DNA from: Zoogloea sp.
GTDB lineage: Bacteria; Pseudomonadota; Gammaproteobacteria; Burkholderiales; Rhodocyclaceae
DNA length: 64,000 nucleotides
NCBI GenBank assembly: GCA_016720685.1
Contig: JADKKC010000006.1
Location: 28,303 to 92,302, forward strand
Reading direction: 5' to 3'
A program made the position numbers and the translations under genes. Positions 39,155 through 46,723 of the stretch are shown piece after piece (position 1 is the stretch's first letter; every line of letters begins with the position of its first letter). Below the pieces are notes generated by a model. It was not told where the DNA came from, made no database searches, and saw only the letters and a program-made list of their open reading frames with translations.

Positions 39155-41605
39155 ATGCTCAACAACTTCAAGATCGGCGCACGGCTCGGCATCGGGTTTG
39201 CGGCCACCCTCATTTTTCTGATGACGATTGCGGCGATCGGCGTTTTTCGCCTCCAGGCGGTCAATTCCGAGCTGAACACCTTGTTGAAAGACCGCTTCCC
39301 GAAGACCGTCATGGTCAACAGCATCAATGACAACATCAACGTGGTAGCCCGGGCCCTGCGCAACATGCTGCTCGAACGCACCGAAGATGCCCAGCAAAAA
39401 GAGCTTGCCCGCATCGTCGAAGCACGCAAGGTGGTCAGCGAAAATGTCGACAAACTCGACAAGACCGTCGCCAGCACGGAAGGAAGGGCCATCCTGCAGC
39501 TCATGAAGGATCGTCGCACCGTCTTCCTGCAATCTCAGGAGAAGGTGATTGCCGCTGCGCTGAGTGGAAAGCGTGACGAGGGGATCACCGAGCTGCTCAC
39601 CAATACGCGCAAGCTGCAGGCCGATTATCTGGGCTCAGTCAAGGAAATGCTTGTCCTTCAAACCCGGCTGATGGAAGAGTCGGGAAAGCAGGCCGATGAA
39701 CTGGTTGCCGCGTCGCGCAATCTCATGATTTTGCTGGCTGCAATAGCCACGGCCGTTGCAGCGTTGTTGGCCTTCATCATCACCCGGGGCATTACCGGCC
39801 CGGTTGCCAGCACGGTGGCTGCAGCAAACCAGATGGCGGCAGGCGACTTTTCAAGCAAGCTCGACACCGACCGCAAGGACGAGCTCGGCCAGCTGGCGGT
39901 TGCAATGACGACCATGCAGGCTGCCGTCAAGGCGATGGCGGACGATGCTGGCGCCCTGGCCAAGGCTGCCGTCGAAGGCCGTCTCGCCACCCGCGCCGAT
40001 GCCAGCAAGCATCAGGGCGACTTCCGCAAGATCGTGCAAGGCGTCAATCAGACCCTCGACGCGGTGATCGGCCCGCTCAACGTGGCCGCCAACTACGTCG
40101 ACCGCATCTCCAAGGGCGACATCCCGGCCAAGATCACCGACACCTACAACGGCGACTTCAACACCATCAAGAACAACCTCAACACCTGTATCGATGCAGT
40201 GAACAAGCTGGTGGCCGATGCCGTGGTGCTGTCGAAGGCGGCCGTGGATGGGCGTCTCGCCACCCGTGCCGACGCGACCCAGCACCAGGGCGATTTCCGC
40301 AAGGTGGTCGAAGGGGTGAACCAGACCCTCGACTCCGTGATCGGCCCGCTCAACGTGGCCGCCAATTACGTCGACCGCATCTCCAAGGGCGACATCCCGA
40401 CCAAGATCACCGACACCTACAACGGCGACTTCAACACCATCAAGAACAACCTCAACACCTGTATCGAAGCAGTGAACAAGCTGGTGGCCGATGCAAACCT
40501 GCTGTCCGCTGCCGCCATTGCCGGCCGGCTCGAAACCCGTGCCGACGGCAGCCAGCACCAGGGCGATTTCCGCAAGATCGTGGATGGTGTCAATGGCACG
40601 CTGGACGCCATCGTCGGCCCGATCAACGAGGTGCGCCGGATCATGACCTCGATCGAGCAGGGCGACCTGACCCAGAACATCACCAACGACTACCAGGGCG
40701 ATTTCAAGGCCCTGAAGGAAGCGGTGAACAACACCGTCGGCAAGCTCTCCGACACCATCACCCAGGTGCGTACCGCCGCCGATGCGCTGACCAACGCCTC
40801 CGGCCAGGTTTCGGCCACCGCCCAGTCCCTGTCCCAGTCTTCGTCGGAACAGGCTGCCAGCGTGGAAGAGTCGTCGGCCTCGGTCGAAGAAATGTCGGCT
40901 TCCATCAACCAGAACGCCGAGAACGCCAAGGTGACCGACAACCTCGCCTCCAAGACCGCGGTGGAAGCCACCGAGGGCGGCGGTGCGGTGAAGAACACCG
41001 TCGATGCGATGAAGAAGATCGCCCAGAAGATCGGGATCATCGACGATATCGCCTACCAGACCAACCTGCTGGCGCTTAACGCAGCCATCGAGGCTGCCCG
41101 TGCCGGCGAGCACGGCAAGGGCTTCGCGGTGGTGGCGGCCGAAGTGCGCAAGCTGGCCGAACGCTCGCAGGTGGCGGCCCAGGAGATCGGCGGCCTGGCC
41201 GGCGATTCGGTGGGCCTGGCCGAGCGTGCCGGTCACCTGCTCGACGAGATCGTGCCGTCAATCCGCAAGACCTCCGACCTGGTTCAGGAAATTGCGTCGG
41301 CATCCCAGGAGCAGTCGTCCGGCGTGGCCCAGATCAACAACGCCATGAACCAGCTCAACCAGGCCACCCAGCAAAACGCTTCGGCTTCCGAAGAACTCGC
41401 CGCGACCGCCGAAGAACTGGGCGGCCAGGCTGAACAGCTCCAGCAGTTGATGCAGTTCTTCACCATCGACGAGCGCAACATGAGGCGCGGCATGGCTCGT
41501 GCCGCCCCGGTGGCGGCCACGCGTAGCACTGCCGGCAGCAGGCCGCAGGCGGGTGCGCGGGTGGCGGGCTTCGCGTTCAACGAGAATGACTTCGAGAAGT
41601 TCTGA
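39155..41605 (+). CDS. Methyl-accepting chemotaxis protein with HAMP-like tandem repeats
   Basis: An 816-residue receptor. Transmembrane helix 1 (about 12-34, GIGFAATLIFLMTIAAIGVF) precedes a four-helix periplasmic domain of about 150 residues, and transmembrane helix 2 is LMILLAAIATAVAALLAFII. HAMP and then near-identical 91-residue modules follow (GDFRK.V.GVNQTLD..IGPL, NVAANYVDRISKGDIP, TDTYNGDFNTIKNNLNTC). The signalling tip is IDDIAYQTNLLALNAAIEAA. The C-terminus NDFEKF fits the x-(aromatic)-x-x-(aromatic) pentapeptide that tethers CheR/CheB. The ATG at 39155 has GGGAG six bases upstream. Earlier in-frame starts lack proper spacing. Confidence 0.93.
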   Translation: MLNNFKIGARLGIGFAATLIFLMTIAAIGVFRLQAVNSELNTLLKDRFPKTVMVNSINDNINVVARALRNMLLERTEDAQQKELARIVEARKVVSENVDKLDKTVASTEGRAILQLMKDRRTVFLQSQEKVIAAALSGKRDEGITELLTNTRKLQADYLGSVKEMLVLQTRLMEESGKQADELVAASRNLMILLAAIATAVAALLAFIITRGITGPVASTVAAANQMAAGDFSSKLDTDRKDELGQLAVAMTTMQAAVKAMADDAGALAKAAVEGRLATRADASKHQGDFRKIVQGVNQTLDAVIGPLNVAANYVDRISKGDIPAKITDTYNGDFNTIKNNLNTCIDAVNKLVADAVVLSKAAVDGRLATRADATQHQGDFRKVVEGVNQTLDSVIGPLNVAANYVDRISKGDIPTKITDTYNGDFNTIKNNLNTCIEAVNKLVADANLLSAAAIAGRLETRADGSQHQGDFRKIVDGVNGTLDAIVGPINEVRRIMTSIEQGDLTQNITNDYQGDFKALKEAVNNTVGKLSDTITQVRTAADALTNASGQVSATAQSLSQSSSEQAASVEESSASVEEMSASINQNAENAKVTDNLASKTAVEATEGGGAVKNTVDAMKKIAQKIGIIDDIAYQTNLLALNAAIEAARAGEHGKGFAVVAAEVRKLAERSQVAAQEIGGLAGDSVGLAERAGHLLDEIVPSIRKTSDLVQEIASASQEQSSGVAQINNAMNQLNQATQQNASASEELAATAEELGGQAEQLQQLMQFFTIDERNMRRGMARAAPVAATRSTAGSRPQAGARVAGFAFNENDFEKF
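40016..40561 (+). repeat. Tandem 273-bp repeat inside the MCP gene
   Basis: Two full copies with a 273-bp period start at the GGC codons 40016 and 40289, and a third, diverged copy starts at 40562. The similarity begins slightly earlier (39958). Copies 1 and 2 are almost identical at DNA level over NVAANYVDRISKGDIP and NGDFNTIKNNLNTC, suggesting recent duplication. Such repeats encode stacked HAMP-like helical modules and allow copy-number change. Confidence 0.85.
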
Positions 41606-41625
41606 GCGGCGAAAGGAGCATGAAC

Positions 41626-42204
41626 ATGTCCCCGCAGCCCGCTTCGCCGGCCAGCTTTTCCGTTGCCGGGGCCAAGGCCCCGGTGGCGGTCGAGTCCAGT
41701 CCGGCCCAGTACCTCACCTTTCTCCTCGGCGGCGAGATGTTCGCCGTCGGCATTCTCAACATCAAGGAGATCATCGAGTACGGCGCCGTAACCGAGATCC
41801 CGATGGTGCCGCCCTTCATCCGGGGGGTGATCAACCTGCGCGGCGCGGTGGTGCCGGTGATCGACCTGGCCAGCCGCTTCGGCGGCAAGCGCTCCGAGAT
41901 TTCGCGGCGCACCTGCATCGTCATCATCGAACTCACCGAGAACGACGAGCGCCAGGATATCGGCGTGGTGGTGGACGCGGTGTCGGAAGTGCTGGAAATC
42001 CCGGCCGCCGAAATCGAGCCGCCGCCGTCCTTCGGTGCCCGCATCCGGGCCGACTTCATCAAGGGTATGGGCAAGGTGAATGGCAAGTTCGTCATCCTCC
42101 TCGAAGTGGACAAGGTGCTGTCGGTGGATGAAATCGCTTCCTTGTCTCACCTGACTACCGAAGGCGCCGTGGACCTTACGGCCGGAGGCACTCCGTCGGT
42201 CTGA
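41626..42204 (+). CDS. cheW: Chemotaxis coupling protein CheW
   Basis: CheW bridges receptors and CheA. The 192-residue protein has a Ser/Pro/Ala-rich N-tail (1-25), then QYLTFLLGGEMFAVGILNIK, EIIEYGAVTEIPMVPPFIRG and VINLRGAVVPVIDLASRFGG, and the second sub-barrel with GVVVDAVSEVLEIPA and FIKGMGKVNGKFVILLEVDK. The ATG at 41626 has AGGAG seven bases upstream. An ATG two codons earlier is too close to it. It follows the MCP by 20 bp. Confidence 0.97.
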   Translation: MSPQPASPASFSVAGAKAPVAVESSPAQYLTFLLGGEMFAVGILNIKEIIEYGAVTEIPMVPPFIRGVINLRGAVVPVIDLASRFGGKRSEISRRTCIVIIELTENDERQDIGVVVDAVSEVLEIPAAEIEPPPSFGARIRADFIKGMGKVNGKFVILLEVDKVLSVDEIASLSHLTTEGAVDLTAGGTPSV

Positions 42205-42227
42205 GCGCCGCAAACGGGGTGATCGCC

Positions 42228-42818
42228 ATGGACTACGCCAGCCTGCCCGCCCGCGAGATCGAGCGGCTGTCCCGCAACGTGGCGCCCGGCGCGTGGGCGG
42301 TGGAGCGGGAGCGGCCCCTCTCCACGCTGCTGGGGTCCTGCGTGGCGGTGTGCATGTTCGACACCCAGGCGCGGGTTGGCGGCATCAACCATTTCATGCT
42401 GCCCAACATGCAGCGCAGCGCCAACAGCGAGGTGGATTCGCTGCTTTCAGGCGACTACGCGATGGAGGCGCTGCTCAATGCGCTGCTGGCCCAGGGCGCC
42501 CGCAAGGCGCGTATCCAGGCCAAGGCATTCGGGGGCGGCACCATCATCGAAAGCTCGGGGCAGTCGCTTGCCATCGGCCAGCGCAACGCCAAGTTTGCGC
42601 GGGACTGGCTGCAGCGGGAGGGCATCCCGATCATCGCCTCGGATTTTCTCGGCCCCTGGTCGCGCAAGGTGCTTTTTGTACCGGGCAACGGTGACGCCTG
42701 GTGCAAGCGCATCGTGACCTCCCACGCCACCGCCGAGGTGATCGCCCGGGAAGAGTGCGCCTACGCTGCCACGCTCGCCGCGTCCAAGCCGCCGGCCAAC
42801 AACGTCGAACTGTTCTGA
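42228..42818 (+). CDS. cheD: Chemoreceptor glutamine deamidase CheD (first copy)
   Basis: CheD deamidates receptor glutamines and in some systems binds CheC/CheY-P. The 196-residue protein keeps the catalytic Cys and His in LSTLLGSCVAVCMFD and GGINHFMLPN, plus KAFGGGTII. It ends ANNVELF, the same last residues as the MCP/CheZ-like protein. A GTG three codons earlier is possible, but GGGGTGA fits the ATG at 42228 best. It lies between cheW and cheR. A second cheD follows cheR. Confidence 0.95.
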   Translation: MDYASLPAREIERLSRNVAPGAWAVERERPLSTLLGSCVAVCMFDTQARVGGINHFMLPNMQRSANSEVDSLLSGDYAMEALLNALLAQGARKARIQAKAFGGGTIIESSGQSLAIGQRNAKFARDWLQREGIPIIASDFLGPWSRKVLFVPGNGDAWCKRIVTSHATAEVIAREECAYAATLAASKPPANNVELF

Positions 42819-42825
42819 GGCTGTC

Positions 42826-43668
42826 ATGAACCACCGGGCCCGCGCCGCCGCCGGAAGCTCAATGGATTCCGCGATCACCGATCAGGAGTTCGCCCTCTTC
42901 CAGCGCCTGATCTACAAGATTGCCGGCATCAGCCTCTCCGATGCCAAGAAGGTGCTGCTCGTCGGGCGCCTGGCCAAGCGGCTCAAACACTACAACTTCG
43001 ACACCTTCTCCCAGTACTACCGCATGCTGGCGGGGGGGCACCAGCCCGAGGAAATGCAGGTGATGGTGGATTTGCTGACCACCAACGAAACCTATTTTTT
43101 CCGCGAGCCGGGCCACTTTCATTTTCTGCGCGACGAGATCCTCAAACCGCGGCGCAGTCCCGCGCCCTTCCGGGTGTGGAGCGCGGCCTGCTCCAGCGGC
43201 GAGGAGGTCTACACCCTCGCCATGCTGCTCGACGACACCCTGTCCAATTCACCCTGGGAGGTGGTCGGCTCGGACATCAGCACCCAGGTGCTGGCCAAGG
43301 CCGAGGCCGGCCATTACCCACTCGGCCGCCACGAGGGCATTCCGCCGGCCTACCTGAGCAAGTATTGCCTCAAGGGGGTGCGCTCCCACAGCGGCAGTTT
43401 CCTCATCACGCCGGAACTCAAGCGCCGGACGCGCTTCCACCAGGTCAACCTGACCCTGCCGGTGGATACGAGCCTGGGTGAGTTCGAGGTCATCTTCCTG
43501 CGCAACGTGATGATTTATTTCGACACGGAAACCAAGCGCAAGGTGGTCGGCAACCTGCTGCCGCGGCTCAAGCCGGGCGGGCACCTGATCATCGGCCACT
43601 CGGAAACCCTCAACGGCATCCAGCAGGGCCTGGAGCCGGTGCGGGCGACCATCTACCGCAAGCCATGA
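42826..43668 (+). CDS. cheR: Chemotaxis protein methyltransferase CheR
   Basis: CheR methylates receptor glutamates with SAM. The 280-residue protein has the N-domain (EFALFQRLIYKIAGISLSDA, VDLLTTNETYFFRE), the SAM site VWSAACSSGEEVYTLAM, VVGSDISTQVLAKAEAG, and FLRNVMIYFDTETKRKV. The ATG 42826 is preceded by GAGG. A second ATG 12 codons in is also plausible. The end overlaps the second cheD by 4 bp. Confidence 0.97.
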   Translation: MNHRARAAAGSSMDSAITDQEFALFQRLIYKIAGISLSDAKKVLLVGRLAKRLKHYNFDTFSQYYRMLAGGHQPEEMQVMVDLLTTNETYFFREPGHFHFLRDEILKPRRSPAPFRVWSAACSSGEEVYTLAMLLDDTLSNSPWEVVGSDISTQVLAKAEAGHYPLGRHEGIPPAYLSKYCLKGVRSHSGSFLITPELKRRTRFHQVNLTLPVDTSLGEFEVIFLRNVMIYFDTETKRKVVGNLLPRLKPGGHLIIGHSETLNGIQQGLEPVRATIYRKP

Positions 43669-44165
43669 TCGACTTCGGCGATGACATCCTTGACGTGTTC
43701 CTGCAGCCGGGTGATTTCCATTTCGGCGCCGGGCGCACGCGGATATCCACGCTGCTGGGTTCCTGCATTTCGATCACCCTCTGGCACCCGGCCCGGCTGA
43801 TCGGCGGCATGTGTCACTTCATGCTGCCTTCCCGCGGCCTGCCCGCCGGCGTGCCCCTCGACGGACGCTATGCCGACGAGGCCCTGGCCATGTTCGACCA
43901 GGCGGTGGCCGCGGCGCTCAGTCGGCCGGCCGACTATCAGGTCAAGGTTTTTGGCGGGGGCAACATGCTGAGCCGCCCAGGTGAAGGCTCCGAATTCATG
44001 AACATTGCAACCCGTAACGTGGATTCCGCCTACACCCTGCTGGCCCGCCACGGCTATCAGCCGAGGGTGGCCCACTGCGGCGGGCAGGGCCATCGCAAGC
44101 TGTTCTTCGACCTGTGGACGGGGCACGTGTGGCTGGCCCACCGACCTTCGCGCGAGGTGGCCTGA
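43665..44165 (+). CDS. cheD2: Chemoreceptor glutamine deamidase CheD (second copy)
   Basis: A 166-residue CheD paralogue with intact catalytic motifs TLLGSCISITLWHP and GGMCHFMLPSRG, and KVFGGGNMLSRP, DSAYTLLARHGYQ and GQGHRKLFFDLWTGHVW. It is only modestly similar to the first copy, lacks the C-terminal NVELF and is about 30 residues shorter, so it is not a recent duplicate. The ATG overlaps the end of cheR by 4 bp (ATGA), and cheB follows after 2 bp. The gene symbol is only a label for the second copy. Confidence 0.93.
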   Translation: MIDFGDDILDVFLQPGDFHFGAGRTRISTLLGSCISITLWHPARLIGGMCHFMLPSRGLPAGVPLDGRYADEALAMFDQAVAAALSRPADYQVKVFGGGNMLSRPGEGSEFMNIATRNVDSAYTLLARHGYQPRVAHCGGQGHRKLFFDLWTGHVWLAHRPSREVA

Positions 44166-44167
44166 TC

Positions 44168-45247
44168 ATGGCAGCGCCGATCCGCGTGATGATCGTCGAC
44201 GACTCGGCCATCGTGCGTCAGGTTGCCAGCGCCGCCATTGCCGCCCAGCCCGACATGGAGGTGATCGCGACGGCCGTGGACCCGCTGTTCGCAATCGAAA
44301 AGATGCGCCGCGAGTGGCCGGACGTGATCGTCCTCGACATCGAGATGCCGCGCATGGACGGGCTGACCTTCCTGCGCAAGCTGATGGCCGAGCGGCCGAC
44401 GCCGGTGGTGATCTGCTCGTCGCTGGTGGATCGGGGCGCCAAGGCCAGCTTCGACGCGCTGGCGGCCGGGGCGGTGAGCCTGGTGACCAAGCCCAAGGTG
44501 GGCGTCAAACAGTTTTTGCAGGATGAAAGCGACAACCTGGTTGCGGCCGTTCGGGCTGCTGCCGGCGCCCGTCTGCGCACCCGGCAGCAGGCGGCGCCAC
44601 CGCGTCCCAAGATCACCCTCGACAGCCTGCCGCGCGGGCCGAACGTGCCCGCGGCGGGTGACCTCACCCGGGTGGTGGCGATCGGCACCTCCACCGGCGG
44701 CACCCAGGCCCTGGAGGTCGTGCTCACCGCGCTGCCTGCGGATGTTCCGGGCATCGTGGTGGTTCAGCACATGCCGGCCGGCTTTACCGACATGTTTGCC
44801 CGCCGGCTCGACGGCCTTGCCAGCATTCGCGTGCGCGAGGCGAAGCACGGCGACCGGGTCGAGCCTGGCCTGGCCCTGATCGCACCGGGCGGGCTCCACC
44901 TGCAGCTGGCCCGCGACGGGCGGGGCTATTTCGTGGGCGTGGTCGATGGCCCGCCGATCAACCGCCACAAGCCTTCGGTGGATGTGCTGTTCCGCTCGGT
45001 GGCCCGCATGGCCGGCCGCAATGCGCTCGGCATCATCATGACCGGCATGGGGGACGACGGTGCCCTCGGCCTGAAGGAAATGCGCGACGCCGGCGCCTCG
45101 ACCCTCGCCGAGGCGGAGGAGACCTGCGTGGTCTTCGGCATGCCCAAGGAGGCGATCCAGCGCGGTGCGGTTGAAAACGTGCTGCCCCTCCACGACATCG
45201 CGGCGGGCCTCGTGAGCTGGAGCCGGGCGTCGCGGCACCTGGCCTGA
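44168..45247 (+). CDS. cheB: Protein-glutamate methylesterase CheB
   Basis: CheB removes receptor methyl groups and is activated by phosphorylation from CheA. The 359-residue protein has a receiver domain (IRVMIVDDSA, D57 in VIVLDIEMPRMDG, K in LVTKPKVG), a linker, and the catalytic domain with all triad motifs: AIGTSTGGTQAL (Ser), VVQHMPAGFT (His) and IMTGMGDDGALG (Asp). It is the last gene of the che operon and faces the HD-GYP gene across 17 bp. Confidence 0.98.
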   Translation: MAAPIRVMIVDDSAIVRQVASAAIAAQPDMEVIATAVDPLFAIEKMRREWPDVIVLDIEMPRMDGLTFLRKLMAERPTPVVICSSLVDRGAKASFDALAAGAVSLVTKPKVGVKQFLQDESDNLVAAVRAAAGARLRTRQQAAPPRPKITLDSLPRGPNVPAAGDLTRVVAIGTSTGGTQALEVVLTALPADVPGIVVVQHMPAGFTDMFARRLDGLASIRVREAKHGDRVEPGLALIAPGGLHLQLARDGRGYFVGVVDGPPINRHKPSVDVLFRSVARMAGRNALGIIMTGMGDDGALGLKEMRDAGASTLAEAEETCVVFGMPKEAIQRGAVENVLPLHDIAAGLVSWSRASRHLA

Positions 45248-45264
45248 GCCGGAAGCCCCTCGCC

Positions 45265-46539
45265 CTAAGTGGGGTTGCCGTGGAAGTAGCTGAGCCGGCG
45301 CCGCGGCGCGAGGTAGGCGAGCGCGGCGGGGTCCACCTCGGTCGGGCGCACTACGGCATCCACCTTCACGTCCCTTTCTGTCGCCAGGTCGACGATCAGG
45401 GCCTCGTTGCGGGGCACCGCGGGGTCGAAGATCATCACCGACGGGCGCAGCAGGTCGGCGTGGTCCACCGCCACCACCAGGCCCAGGTTGCCATTGGAGA
45501 GCTGCACCAGCGAGCCCGGCGGATACACCCCGAGGGCGCGTACGAAACGTTGCAGCAGATCCGGATCCCAATGCGCCTGTTCGCTCTTGAACATCAGCGT
45601 CATCGCCTCGGCGGGGGTAACCGCCTTGTCCTGGCGGAGCGGATTGCACAGGTTGTCGTAGCGGTTGGTGATCGCCACGATGCGCGCGGCCAGTGAAATC
45701 TGGCGTCCGCCCAGGTGGTTTGGATAGCCCTTGCCATCCATGGTTTCGTGATGGCTCAGGATGACCTCGATGACGGCCGGGCCGAGCACCTGCAATTCGC
45801 GGCCGATATCCGCCCCGTAGAGCGTGTGGAGCCGGAAAAACTCTTCTTCGTGGCGGTTGCGCTGGGGGTTGCGGAGCACCGCGTCCGGTACGCGGGTCTT
45901 GCCGATGTCGTGGAACAGGGCCCCTTCGCCCAGGGTGCGCAGTTCGTCCGGTGACAGGCCGAGGGAGCGGCCCACCAGCAGCGACAGGATCATCACGTTG
46001 AGCGAGTGGAAGTAGGCATTGTCGTCGGCCACCTTGTCGCCCATCAGATGGATGATCAGCCCGGCCTCGGCGGCAAAGGATTCCATCACGCTGTCCACCA
46101 GTTCGCGGGCCGCCACCACCGAGCGGGAGGGGGCGGCAAATACGTTGCGCATCACGTCGCGGATTTGCTGGGCTGCGCTCTGGTAGCGCTTTTCGCATTT
46201 GGCGATGAGCTGCCGCTGCGCGGCGGCCCGCTCGGCCCGCTGGCGTTTTTCTTCCAGCGCGCTCTGCTGCGCCGGGCTGGGTGCGGCGGGCGGCGGCGGC
46301 GGGCGGGCCGTCTCGGGGGCGCGGGGCAAGGCCTGGGTCGAACTGCGCTCGGGCAGGTATTGCACTGTCTTGAGGCCGAGCTTCTGGATGACCTCGACCT
46401 GGTCCGTGCTGTGAATCCGGAACTGGTTGAACAGAAAGGGGTGATTCATCCAGCCCGACGGCAGGCGGATGAACAATCCCGGTCGCAGCTGAGACGGGTC
46501 GATTTCGACGACTCGCTCGCTGGGGGCGGAAAACGGCAC
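45265..46539 (-). CDS. HD-GYP domain c-di-GMP phosphodiesterase
   Basis: A 424-residue soluble protein. The N-terminal part (8-60, EIDPSQLRPGLFIRLPSGWM) is a DUF3391-type domain, followed by a Pro/Ala-rich linker and helix. The HD-GYP domain has HSLNVMILSLL, the metal pair in GALFHDIGKTRVPDA, and the signature SHHETMDGKGYPNHLGG. HD-GYP enzymes hydrolyse c-di-GMP to GMP. Downstream, FKSEQAHWDPDLLQRFVRAL and a C-terminal beta domain match the same family. It is convergent with cheB and divergent from the next kinase gene, 184 bp away. Confidence 0.93.
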   Translation of the reverse strand: MPFSAPSERVVEIDPSQLRPGLFIRLPSGWMNHPFLFNQFRIHSTDQVEVIQKLGLKTVQYLPERSSTQALPRAPETARPPPPPAAPSPAQQSALEEKRQRAERAAAQRQLIAKCEKRYQSAAQQIRDVMRNVFAAPSRSVVAARELVDSVMESFAAEAGLIIHLMGDKVADDNAYFHSLNVMILSLLVGRSLGLSPDELRTLGEGALFHDIGKTRVPDAVLRNPQRNRHEEEFFRLHTLYGADIGRELQVLGPAVIEVILSHHETMDGKGYPNHLGGRQISLAARIVAITNRYDNLCNPLRQDKAVTPAEAMTLMFKSEQAHWDPDLLQRFVRALGVYPPGSLVQLSNGNLGLVVAVDHADLLRPSVMIFDPAVPRNEALIVDLATERDVKVDAVVRPTEVDPAALAYLAPRRRLSYFHGNPT

Positions 46540-46723
46540 GCTGGTCTCCTTGCTCGTACGCGTCCGTTAACGGCAGCGCGAGGCGGCGATTGAGTGTGCC
46601 CCGCGTCTCCGCGATTAAAGTTTGGAGCCGGATCGCCGTTGAACTTCAACACCGGACGAGTGCCCCGCCCGCGCAGTCAGCCCCGCAGTCAGCCCGATTC
46701 AACGCGCCTTGTCCGGACAAGCC

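Noticed and set aside
42826..42861. Alternative start of cheR at the ATG 42862
   Set aside because: Not excluded, but the upstream ATG has a GAGG site and normal spacing to the previous stop, so it is preferred.
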